Position numbers and translations under genes: made by a program. The notes beneath the pieces are model-generated. The model saw only the letters and a list, made by a program, of their open reading frames with translations, searched no databases and was not told where the DNA came from. 6,786 nt of DNA from Rhodospirillales bacterium (GTDB taxonomy: Bacteria > Pseudomonadota > Alphaproteobacteria > Rhodospirillales > 2-02-FULL-58-16). Positions within the stretch are counted from its first letter, which is position 1. Every line of letters starts with the position of its first letter. This document shows positions 1-5,520 of this stretch, one piece after another. The stretch lies in contig JAJFIG010000509.1 in NCBI GenBank assembly GCA_021775195.1, forward strand, positions 1 through 6,786. The letters are read 5' to 3'.

Positions 1-1
1 C

Positions 2-142
2 GTGCCGATCTTCGCCGTCGGCCGGGTTCCGGGGTGGACGCTGCAGGTGCTGGAGCAGTTCGAGAACAACATCCTGATCCGCCCGCTGCTCGAATACACC
101 GGCCCCGACGAGCGCCCCTACGTGCCCATCGACGAACGTTAG
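2..142 (+). CDS. Citrate synthase, C-terminal end (partial gene)
   Basis: This is the last 46 codons of a gene that enters from the left edge and stops at TAG (140-142). The frame reads VGRVPGWTLQVLEQFENN, then LIRPLLEYTGPDERPYVPI. This matches the C-terminal end of citrate synthases: the G-W...EQ helix, the conserved I-R-P and the Y-x-G-P segment before the terminus. Citrate synthase condenses acetyl-CoA with oxaloacetate in the cytoplasm as the first step of the TCA cycle. The tail with Y-T-G-P-D-E-R-P resembles the shorter citrate/2-methylcitrate synthase forms, so a 2-methylcitrate synthase cannot be excluded from this fragment. The catalytic residues lie outside the window. A GC-rich hairpin follows the stop within 8 bases. 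Confidence 0.88.
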   Translation: MPIFAVGRVPGWTLQVLEQFENNILIRPLLEYTGPDERPYVPIDER

Positions 143-149
143 GGACAAT

Positions 150-174
150 GGCGGCTCCGATCCTTGGAGCCGCC
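150..174 (+). terminator. Hairpin after citrate synthase, probable terminator
   Basis: A perfect 9-bp inverted repeat (GGCGGCTCC at 150-158 and GGAGCCGCC at 166-174) encloses a 7-base loop. It begins 8 bases after the citrate synthase stop. The sequence after it (GATATTAAG) is only mildly T-rich, so it is not a textbook intrinsic terminator. The position and GC-rich stem still favour a transcription end or an mRNA 3' stabiliser. Confidence 0.6.
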
Positions 175-197
175 GATATTAAGGAACACCCTGGGGA

Positions 198-659
198 GTG
201 CCGGCGACGACTCTCATCGACCGCTCGCTGTCGATCAATTCCAACGCCAACCGGGCGTGGCTCGCCAGCGCCCTCGTCCGCTGTTTCGCCGGCGACCCGG
301 AAACCGCCATCGAGCACGCCGAACTTGCCATGCACCTCAGTCCGCTGGATGTCGCCATGTGGGTGGCCTTTGGTGTGCTCGGCAACGCCCACATGCAGCT
401 CGGGGATTACGAGACGGCGGCGTCATGGGCGCGGAAGGCGGTGCGCCAGCACCGCCATAACGTCGCCGCCTACTACGTGCTGGCGGCGAGCGCGGCGCAG
501 GCGGGACACACGGAGGAGGCCCGGGGCGCCGTCCGCGACCTCCTCGAGCTCGACCCGGAGGCGACCATCACCCGCATGCACGCGATCTATCCGGTCGCCC
601 GCTATCGCAATCTGGAGGGGTATCTGGAGGGCCTGCGCCAGGCCGGGCTGCCGGCCTGA
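198..659 (+). CDS. Short TPR protein, probable C-terminal remnant of an adenylate cyclase-like TPR protein
   Basis: The 153-residue product is almost all tetratricopeptide repeat: helix pairs at about 18-51, 52-85 and 86-121, with TPR spacing such as GDPETAIEHAELAMHLSPLD and GDYETAASWARKAV. A C-terminal segment follows, ending EGYLEGLRQAGLPA. From family knowledge, this pattern (LSPLD, then R-LLELDP, then a final Y-x-EGLRKAGLP) is the end of large alphaproteobacterial proteins that carry a class III cyclase or winged-helix domain plus TPRs. Those proteins are usually over 500 residues, and only the last quarter is present here. The frame is closed upstream by TAA at 180-182, so no N-terminal domain is attached. 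The GTG at 198 is the chosen start; AAGGA at 181-185 lies 12 bases upstream, too far to be convincing. It is probably a truncated gene; a small standalone TPR protein is the alternative. It converges with the next gene. Confidence 0.65.
   Translation: MPATTLIDRSLSINSNANRAWLASALVRCFAGDPETAIEHAELAMHLSPLDVAMWVAFGVLGNAHMQLGDYETAASWARKAVRQHRHNVAAYYVLAASAAQAGHTEEARGAVRDLLELDPEATITRMHAIYPVARYRNLEGYLEGLRQAGLPA
639..658. terminator. GC hairpin at the convergent gene junction, possible bidirectional terminator
   Basis: A perfect 8-bp inverted repeat (CAGGCCGG at 639-646 and CCGGCCTG at 651-658) has a 4-base loop. It covers the last codons and stop of the TPR gene and lies 15 bases beyond the stop of the PEP-CTERM gene on the other strand. 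No T-run follows on either strand. It could slow or stop transcription from both sides, but it is also explained by the coding of Q-A-G-L-P-A in GC-rich DNA. Confidence 0.35.
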
Positions 660-673
660 GCGCGGGATTGGGA

Positions 674-1735
674 TCAGGCGCGGCGCCGGCGGCGGGCAAT
701 GCCCAAGCCGGCGAGGCCGAAGCCTAACAGGGCAAGGGTTCCGGGCTCGGGGATCTGGTTCGTCGGCAGGAAGGTCACCTGGGCCGCCAGATCACCACGG
801 CCGGCATTGAAGACCTGGCCGCTGAGAAACTGAAACAGGTTGAAGATGAGCAGTGACTCGGCGTTGGCATTGGCGAGATCGTAGGTGAAGATGTCTTCAG
901 TGCCTGCCACCTCGTAAGCAAACAGCAGGTCGGCCGCGGCATTGTCGGAAAAGGCGAGCCCGGAAAACTGGCGAAGATTATCGAACAGGGCCGTCAGGGC
1001 GCCGGTCGTCAGGTTCAACTGATAGAAGGCCCCCAGATCGACAAGAATAGCCGTGCCGTCGGGCTGCAGGGCGATGTCGCTGGAGGTGCCGAGGTTGAAG
1101 GAACCGCCGCCGAGGGTCAGGCCGACGGTGCTGCTGATGCCACCGGTCGCCGGATTGACACTGATGAGCTGGTCCTGGGTCGCGTCGATGGCCCACAACT
1201 GGCCGGCGGCACCGAAGGCGGCGCCGCGGATATCGCGGCCGGCCAGTGCGGACCCGACGGGCGCGACAACGGCGCCGTCGGCCGGGTTCAGGGTGACAAG
1301 CCGGGAGGCGGTCACATCGGCGGCGATACCGCTTAGGTTGCCGGGTTGAAATATCATGGGGGCGGAAATCGTTGTCGTCAGCTCGTAGGCGAAGAGGGTG
1401 CTGGCGGAATCGATGGCGAGGGCGTCGGCGTGGATGGCCTGGCCGCCGTTGGTGACCGTGAGCGGGGCGGAGGCGGGGGGACCGGCCTCGGGGAACGAGA
1501 ACAGCACCGTCGGCGCCATGGACCCGCCGCCCCGAACCTCGCCAGGCAAACAGGCGCTCCCGCCGAAGGCGGAACTACTGCCGCAGCTCTTGAGGCCGAA
1601 AACCGTCGCCTGGGCCTTAGATATTCCCGCCATCAGGCCGATCAAAAGCAGCAGGACGGCAAGGATGATCCGGTTGCGGTCGATACGCGCCACCGCGGCG
1701 CAGCATGTGAAAGACGGTTTGTTTTTGTGTCTCAT
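674..1735 (-). CDS. Secreted PEP-CTERM sorting domain protein
   Basis: The 353-residue protein is exported and processed at the cell envelope. It has an N-terminal signal region: basic residues, a hydrophobic stretch at about 22-38, and a likely signal peptidase site after AQA near residue 43. The C-terminus is a full PEP-CTERM tripartite signal: IPEPG from 328, a hydrophobic helix to about 347, and a terminal basic cluster ARRRRRA. From family knowledge, an exosortase (EpsH/XrtA type) cleaves or anchors such proteins, often in strains that make extracellular polysaccharide. The mature part has four similar strand-turn units (about 146-160, 190-205, 238-252, 281-298) of the form L-x-x-L-N-x-x-T-G, suggesting a beta-propeller-like fold. 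Cys51 and Cys62 could form a disulfide. The ATG has a good ribosome site (GGGAG, 7 bases upstream). No exosortase gene is in the window. The specific function is unknown. Confidence 0.9.
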   Translation of the reverse strand: MRHKNKPSFTCCAAVARIDRNRIILAVLLLLIGLMAGISKAQATVFGLKSCGSSSAFGGSACLPGEVRGGGSMAPTVLFSFPEAGPPASAPLTVTNGGQAIHADALAIDSASTLFAYELTTTISAPMIFQPGNLSGIAADVTASRLVTLNPADGAVVAPVGSALAGRDIRGAAFGAAGQLWAIDATQDQLISVNPATGGISSTVGLTLGGGSFNLGTSSDIALQPDGTAILVDLGAFYQLNLTTGALTALFDNLRQFSGLAFSDNAAADLLFAYEVAGTEDIFTYDLANANAESLLIFNLFQFLSGQVFNAGRGDLAAQVTFLPTNQIPEPGTLALLGFGLAGLGIARRRRRA

Positions 1736-1782
1736 TTGATATCTCCCAGGGACGCCTTCGGTCAGAACAATACGTCCGTCGC

Positions 1783-1798
1783 CGGGACCGTTGTCCCG
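1783..1798 (-). promoter_or_regulatory. Stem-loop at the 5' end of the PEP-CTERM mRNA leader
   Basis: On the - strand, CGGGAC-AACG-GTCCCG forms a perfect 6-bp stem with a 4-base loop. If transcription starts about 12 bases after the -12 element (near 1802), this hairpin begins about four bases into the transcript, some 48 bases before the start codon. Such 5' stem-loops can protect mRNA from decay. This role is inferred. Confidence 0.4.
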
Positions 1799-1812
1799 TA
1801 CCCTTTAATACA

Positions 1813-1828
1813 AGCAATTTTCATGCCA
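1813..1828 (-). promoter_or_regulatory. Sigma-54 (RpoN) -24/-12 promoter of the PEP-CTERM gene
   Basis: Read on the - strand the sequence is TGGCATGAAAATTGCT. It matches the sigma-54 consensus TGGCAC-N5-TTGCW at all key positions: GG and GC are exactly 10 bases apart and TTGCT is present. The only change is T for C in the -24 block. It lies 78 bases upstream of the ATG of the PEP-CTERM gene and points at it, with a predicted start near 1802. PEP-CTERM genes in other bacteria are known to depend on RpoN and the PrsK/PrsR two-component system, which supports this call. Confidence 0.75.
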
Positions 1829-1845
1829 ATATTTTTATTGTGGGA

Positions 1846-1858
1846 ATTCAATATCTTA
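1846..1858 (+). promoter_or_regulatory. Possible IHF site between promoter and activator elements
   Basis: ATTCAATATCTTA fits the IHF consensus WATCAANNNNTTR with one mismatch and has an AT-rich flank (1829-1840). It lies between the sigma-54 promoter and the nearer 18-bp element, where IHF usually bends DNA in sigma-54 systems. The IHF consensus is loose, so this is tentative. Confidence 0.3.
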
Positions 1859-1879
1859 AGAAATTGCCATCCGCGTAGT

Positions 1880-1897
1880 TGTAAAGAATTCCGACAC
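1880..1897. promoter_or_regulatory. Promoter-proximal copy of an 18-bp element, putative enhancer (activator) site
   Basis: TGTAAAGAATTCCGACAC occurs here and again at 1992-2009 with one base changed. The centre is about 87 bases upstream of the predicted sigma-54 start, the usual range for an enhancer-binding protein. The element has near-dyad symmetry around GAATTC, with TGT and ACA flanks. The likely ligand is a PrsR-type response regulator (inferred from the PEP-CTERM context). Confidence 0.6.
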
Positions 1898-1991
1898 TTA
1901 TTTTGCGCCATGCACGGATGCCGGACGGAAAACAGGCCGGAAAACCCTGGAAACTGTAGGTTTAATGAGATTTTGCCAGATTTCACCAAAG

Positions 1992-2009
1992 TGTAAAGAA
2001 TTCTGACAC
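1992..2009. promoter_or_regulatory. Distal copy of the 18-bp element, putative enhancer (activator) site
   Basis: TGTAAAGAATTCTGACAC matches the copy at 1880-1897 at 17 of 18 positions in the same orientation, 112 bp away. It is centred about 199 bases upstream of the predicted start. The preceding G at 1991 extends the dyad to GTGT and ACAC arms. Two spaced sites suit cooperative activator binding and DNA looping. A small inverted repeat (ACCCGG/CCGGGT, 2008-2022) abuts its right side. Confidence 0.6.
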
Positions 2010-2110
2010 CCGGTGGCCGGGTCGATGCCAAATTCATTAAGAAGTATTTTCTGATTTATTTTCAGAAGGTTACATAGCGACAACCCGGTTACACCGGTGA
2101 AAAACGACGG

Positions 2111-2842
2111 CTAGTGGGTGCCGGGCAGGCCTTGGGCGCCGCCGGGGCCCTGCCAGCGGGCGGGGGCGAAGATGGGCTCGCCGCCGAGCCAGCGCTCGAG
2201 GGCGCGGTCGGTGTCGAGAACGATGCCGAGTGCCTTGGAGAATTCGAGATTGGCGTCGCCGGCATACCCGGCCTCCTTGAGGCCGTCGGCAAGGCCCTCG
2301 GAGACCGCGTTCCAGACGTCGAGGGGGACATCGTGGGCCTCGACCATCTTGCGTTCGCCGAGATGCTTCTCCTCGCATTGGGCGACGTGGAAGGAGTTCT
2401 GGGCGCGGCAGACCAGGGGGCGGGCGGCGTAGACCTGGCACAGGCTGTCGACGAGCAACGGACAGGCGGGGCGGGGCACCGTGTCGAGACCGAAATTGTC
2501 GGCCTCGAAGGCCGCCAATCGGTCCTTTAGGGCCGCGACCGCGGCCGGCGCCAGGGTCCGGTTCATGGTGTCGGCGACAAGGAAGACCGTCGGCGCGTCG
2601 GTGAAGACCAGGAGATGACAGCAATAGGTGCAGCCCTTGGCGCAGGCGATGGGCTCGGCCGGGGGAAAGGTGGCGGCCAGGCTCTGTTGGGTAAGCTCGA
2701 AGATTTTGAGCATGTTGGTGGCGAGGTTGAGGACACCAGCCGGGTCGTGGGCCGGCCCAAGGAGGCCGGACGCCATGTCGCGGACGCTGGCGCGAAGGTC
2801 GAGAAGAAACCCGCCGGCAACGTCGTCTGTCTGGTCCGCCAT
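2111..2842 (-). CDS. YkgJ-family cysteine cluster protein
   Basis: The 243-residue protein carries the YkgJ (zinc/iron-chelating) signature. The first block is C67-x3-C71-x2-C74-C75, and the second is C127-P-L-L, C135-x-V-Y, R141-P and C145-R, with a further Cys at 156. These cysteines are expected to bind a metal ion or Fe-S cluster; the biochemical role of the family is poorly defined. About 60 residues before the cluster and 85 after it are mostly helical, so the protein is longer than minimal YkgJ proteins. There is no signal peptide, so it is cytoplasmic. It is the last gene of the oxidoreductase operon, starting 6 bases after the flavoprotein stop, and is probably co-transcribed. The position suggests a role linked to the Fe-S-rich complex, such as maturation or metal handling, but this is inferred. 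Confidence 0.85.
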   Translation of the reverse strand: MADQTDDVAGGFLLDLRASVRDMASGLLGPAHDPAGVLNLATNMLKIFELTQQSLAATFPPAEPIACAKGCTYCCHLLVFTDAPTVFLVADTMNRTLAPAAVAALKDRLAAFEADNFGLDTVPRPACPLLVDSLCQVYAARPLVCRAQNSFHVAQCEEKHLGERKMVEAHDVPLDVWNAVSEGLADGLKEAGYAGDANLEFSKALGIVLDTDRALERWLGGEPIFAPARWQGPGGAQGLPGTH

Positions 2843-2848
2843 CCCGGA

Positions 2849-4474
2849 TCAGTTCTCTTCCGGGACCATCTTGATGGCGCCGCAGGGGCACTCGGCGACG
2901 CACATGCCGCAGCCCTTGCAGTAGTCGTAATTGAACTCGAAGCGCTTGCCGGGACCGAGCTTGATGACCGCGTTGTCGGGGCAGACGCCGTAACAGTTGT
3001 CGCATTCGAAGCAGTTGCCGCAGGACAAGCAACGCCGGGCCTCGAACAGGGCATTGGTCTCGTCGAGGCCGCCGAGGACCTCCTGGAAGGTGGTCTGGCG
3101 GCGGATGAGGTCGAGGGCCGGCTGTACCCGCTGGTCGGCGTCGGTGTAGTACCAGGAATTGAGGTTCTCGAATTCGGCGACCTCGTGCTTGGGCGGCGGC
3201 TTGTAGCGGAACCGGCGCAGGTAGGCGTCTATGTTGCGGGCCGCCTTCTTGCCGTGGCCGACGGCAACGGTGACGGTGCGTTCGGCGGGCACCATGTCGC
3301 CGCCGGCGAAGATGCCGTCGCAACCGGTCATCATGGTCTCGTCGACGTCGACGACGCCGTCCTTGGCAATGTTCACGCCCGGTACTTTCTCGAGGAAGCT
3401 GGTGTCGACATCCTGGCCCAGGGCGAGGACGAGGGTGTCGGCCTCGATGGTCTCGAACTCGCCGGTGGGCTCGGGCCAGCCGTCGTCGTTGAGAGCCATC
3501 TTTTCGACGGTGAAGGTGGTGTCCTCGATCTGCTTGATGGTGCGCAGCCAGTGGACGAGGACGCCTTCCTCCTCGGCTTCTTCCATCTCGAAATCGTGGG
3601 CCGGCATCTGTTCGCGGGTTCGGCGATAGACGATCAGCGCCTCGGAAGCACCCAGGCGCTTGGCCGTGCGGGCGACGTCGACGGCGGTGTTGCCGCCACC
3701 GTAAACCACGACCCGGCGGCCCAACAGCGGCGGTTCGGCCTCGGTCTCCATGCCGCGCAGCATGCTGACCGCATCGAGGATGTGGCTGGCGTCGCCGGCC
3801 GGGATGTTGGCGCGCTTGGCGAGATGGGCGCCGACGGCGACGAAACAGGCATCGAAACCCCCGTCCTTCATCAATGCCTGAATGTCGTCGACCTTGGAGT
3901 CGACCTTGAGGGTGACGCCCATGTCGAGGATGCGCTGGACCTCGGCGTCGAGGACCTCACGGGGCAGCCGGTACTTGGGAATGCCGAAGCGCATCATGCC
4001 GCCGGAGAAGGGCCCGGCCTCGTGGATGGTCACGGCATGGCCCAGGCGGGCCAGGTGATAGGCCGCCGACAGGCCGCTGGGCCCGGCGCCGATGACCAGG
4101 ACGTTCTTGCCCGAGGGGCTGGCGCAGTCGACGGTCCAGCCCTTTTTTTGCGCCTCGTCGCCGAGGAAGCGTTCGACGGCGTGAATGCCCACGGCCTCGT
4201 CGACCTTGCCGCGGTTGCAGGCGCCCTCGCAGGCGTGATAGCAGACCCGGCCCATGATCGCCGGCATGGGGTTGTGCTGCATGATCTCCTGCCAGGCAGC
4301 GTGATAGTCGCCTTCCTCGGCATGGTAGAGCCAGGCCTGTATGTTCTCGCCGGCGGGGCAGGCGGCGTTGCACGGCGGCAGCCGGTCGAGATAGACGGGC
4401 CGTTCGTTGCGCCACGAACCGGTGTGGTTTGCGAGGCTGGTGCCGACATCCAGGGTGATGGCGAAGGGCTTCAT
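2849..4474 (-). CDS. GltD-like NAD(P)H/FAD oxidoreductase fused to a ferredoxin-type Fe-S tail; electron-transfer subunit of a 2-oxoacid oxidoreductase
   Basis: The 541-residue protein has three parts. Residues 1-115 are the Fe-S-binding N-terminal domain of the glutamate synthase small-subunit family (C35-x3-C39, C78-x3-C82-x3-C86). Residues 120-420 are the flavoprotein core: an FAD site GAGPSGL (129-135), a second nucleotide site GGGNTAVD (259-266) with Y-R-R at 283-285 favouring NADP(H), and the closing FAD motif DGIFAGGD (386-393). Residues 480-541 are ferredoxin-like, with C488-x2-C491-x2-C494-x3-C498-P and C519-x2-C522-x2-C525-x3-C529-P, plus extra cysteines at 482, 485 and 531. There is no glutamate synthase large subunit nearby. 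The ATG overlaps the porB stop (ATGA), so it should act with PorAB, passing electrons between the Fe-S chain and NADP(H). The tail replaces the separate PorD ferredoxin of other enzymes. Annotation as glutamate synthase would be misleading. Confidence 0.9.
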   Translation of the reverse strand: MKPFAITLDVGTSLANHTGSWRNERPVYLDRLPPCNAACPAGENIQAWLYHAEEGDYHAAWQEIMQHNPMPAIMGRVCYHACEGACNRGKVDEAVGIHAVERFLGDEAQKKGWTVDCASPSGKNVLVIGAGPSGLSAAYHLARLGHAVTIHEAGPFSGGMMRFGIPKYRLPREVLDAEVQRILDMGVTLKVDSKVDDIQALMKDGGFDACFVAVGAHLAKRANIPAGDASHILDAVSMLRGMETEAEPPLLGRRVVVYGGGNTAVDVARTAKRLGASEALIVYRRTREQMPAHDFEMEEAEEEGVLVHWLRTIKQIEDTTFTVEKMALNDDGWPEPTGEFETIEADTLVLALGQDVDTSFLEKVPGVNIAKDGVVDVDETMMTGCDGIFAGGDMVPAERTVTVAVGHGKKAARNIDAYLRRFRYKPPPKHEVAEFENLNSWYYTDADQRVQPALDLIRRQTTFQEVLGGLDETNALFEARRCLSCGNCFECDNCYGVCPDNAVIKLGPGKRFEFNYDYCKGCGMCVAECPCGAIKMVPEEN

Positions 4475-5520
4475 AGCTCGTCTCTCTGGTTATGCTTGCG
4501 CAACAGGTTGAAGCGCTTGATGTTGGCATCGGCCATTGCCTGCAGGCGGGCGATGCTCTCGGTATCCTCGTGGCCTTTCTTGAACAGGTGGGCGAAGCGC
4601 CGCTGCGGCCGCAGATAGTCCTCCACCGGAACCTGGCGGCGAATGGGACTGGAACTGTTGACCTCGCCGTGTTCGGCCTCGAACAACGGGAACAGGCCGC
4701 TCTCCATGGCCAGGCGGGCGATGCGGATGGTGTCGTGGGCGGCGGTCCCCCAACCCAGCGGACAGGGGACGAATATGTGGATGTACCGGGATCCCTTGAT
4801 GTCCATGGCCCTGGTCACCTTGGTCTCGAGATCGTGGAGGTCGGAGACGCTGGCGGTGGCGACGTAGGGAATGTTGTGGGCCATGGCAATCAACGGCAGG
4901 TTCTTGCCGGTGCCGAAGACGTTGCCGGGCTTGTCGCCGACCGAGGGCGTGGTGGCGGTGCGGGCCGTCGGCGGCGTCGCGCTGGAGCGCTGAACGCCGG
5001 TGTTCATGTAGGCCTCGTTGTCGTAGCAGATGTAGAGGACGTCGTCGTTGCGCTCGAACATGCCCGACAGGCAGCCGAAACCGATGTCGGTGGTGCCGCC
5101 GTCGCCGCCCTGGGCGATGACCTTGACGTCTTTGCGGCCCTTGACGCGATTGGCCGCGGCGACGCCGGTGGCGACCGCGGCGGCGTTGCCGAAGAGCGAA
5201 TGAATCCAGGGGATCGACCAGGCCGTTTCCGGATAGGGCGTGGTGAACACCTCCAGACACCCGGTGGCGTTGACGGCGACGATACGGTTGTTGACGGCGC
5301 GCATGGCGGCGTCGATGGCATAGCGCGCGCCCAGAGCCTCGCCGCATCCCTGGCAGGCGCGGTGGCCCGAGGTGAGGGCGTTGGAGCGGTCCATGCTGGC
5401 CTGGACGCTGCGCGCGTCCTCGTCCATCAGGCGGTTGCCGACGGTCAGGGTCCCGGTCTGGTAGAACTTGACCTTCTGGAGAGCGGTCTTGGCCTTGGAT
5501 TTGGTTTTCGCCTTGGTCAT
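4471..5520 (-). CDS. porB: 2-oxoacid (probably pyruvate):ferredoxin oxidoreductase, beta subunit
   Basis: The 349-residue protein is the thiamine-diphosphate-binding subunit of a CoA-dependent 2-oxoacid oxidoreductase (pyruvate + CoA to acetyl-CoA, CO2 and reduced carrier). The TPP/Mg motif runs from G139-D-G-G to N168-E-A-Y-M-N-T-G. Four cysteines fit the PorB [4Fe-4S] pattern: C56-x2-C59 in GHRACQGCGE, C88 in ATGCLE, and C253 in VPCPLGWG. All expected catalytic features are intact and the length is normal for a PorB, apart from a Lys-rich N-terminal extension of about 20 residues. The ATG overlaps the alpha stop (ATGA) and is preceded by a strong ribosome site (GGGAGGAA, 5525-5532). The stop in turn overlaps the start of the flavoprotein gene, indicating coupled translation of one complex. 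The substrate could be 2-oxoglutarate instead. Confidence 0.93.
   Translation of the reverse strand: MTKAKTKSKAKTALQKVKFYQTGTLTVGNRLMDEDARSVQASMDRSNALTSGHRACQGCGEALGARYAIDAAMRAVNNRIVAVNATGCLEVFTTPYPETAWSIPWIHSLFGNAAAVATGVAAANRVKGRKDVKVIAQGGDGGTTDIGFGCLSGMFERNDDVLYICYDNEAYMNTGVQRSSATPPTARTATTPSVGDKPGNVFGTGKNLPLIAMAHNIPYVATASVSDLHDLETKVTRAMDIKGSRYIHIFVPCPLGWGTAAHDTIRIARLAMESGLFPLFEAEHGEVNSSSPIRRQVPVEDYLRPQRRFAHLFKKGHEDTESIARLQAMADANIKRFNLLRKHNQRDEL

Larger units (their letters stand above)
1736..2110. other. AT-rich intergenic control region
   Basis: This stretch of about 375 bases separates the end of the oxidoreductase operon from the PEP-CTERM gene; both are read leftwards. It is clearly richer in A and T than the flanking genes, especially at 1800-2070. 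Besides the promoter elements listed separately, it holds a 6-bp inverted repeat TTCTGA/TCAGAA at 2049-2067 and a 5-bp one CCGGT/ACCGG at 2085-2097. Both lie just past the stop of the YkgJ gene and could weakly end operon transcription, though neither has a T-run. No believable small gene was found here. Confidence 0.7.

Noticed and set aside
34..810. A 258-codon Arg/Pro-rich frame across the citrate synthase end, the TPR gene and the PEP-CTERM end
   Set aside because: It overlaps three supported genes out of frame and has shadow-like composition.
2013..2029. A second possible -24/-12 site on the - strand (TGGCATCGACCCGGCC)
   Set aside because: The GG-N10-GC spacing is present, but the -12 block lacks TTGC, and it lies beyond the distal activator element, far from the gene.
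1762..2037. A 91-codon frame on the - strand in the intergenic control region
   Set aside because: It runs through the sigma-54 promoter and both 18-bp elements, has no domain and has no convincing ribosome site.
2070..3323. A 417-codon open frame on the - strand, very rich in Arg and Pro
   Set aside because: It overlaps the YkgJ and flavoprotein genes in another frame; the composition is typical of a frame-shifted shadow.
4141..4148. Run of seven T bases inside the flavoprotein gene, considered as a frameshift or sequencing error
   Set aside because: The frame is intact on both sides and the run simply encodes part of A-Q-K-K-G-W.
2849..4474. Reading the flavoprotein as glutamate synthase small subunit (GltD)
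   Set aside because: No large subunit is nearby, the gene overlaps porB, and the ferredoxin-like tail is not part of standard GltD.
2615..4618. A 667-codon open frame on the + strand, opposite the flavoprotein and YkgJ genes
   Set aside because: It is antisense to two genes with clear motifs; its low-complexity Gly/Ala/Val/Asp content is what high-GC antisense frames give, and it matches no family I know.
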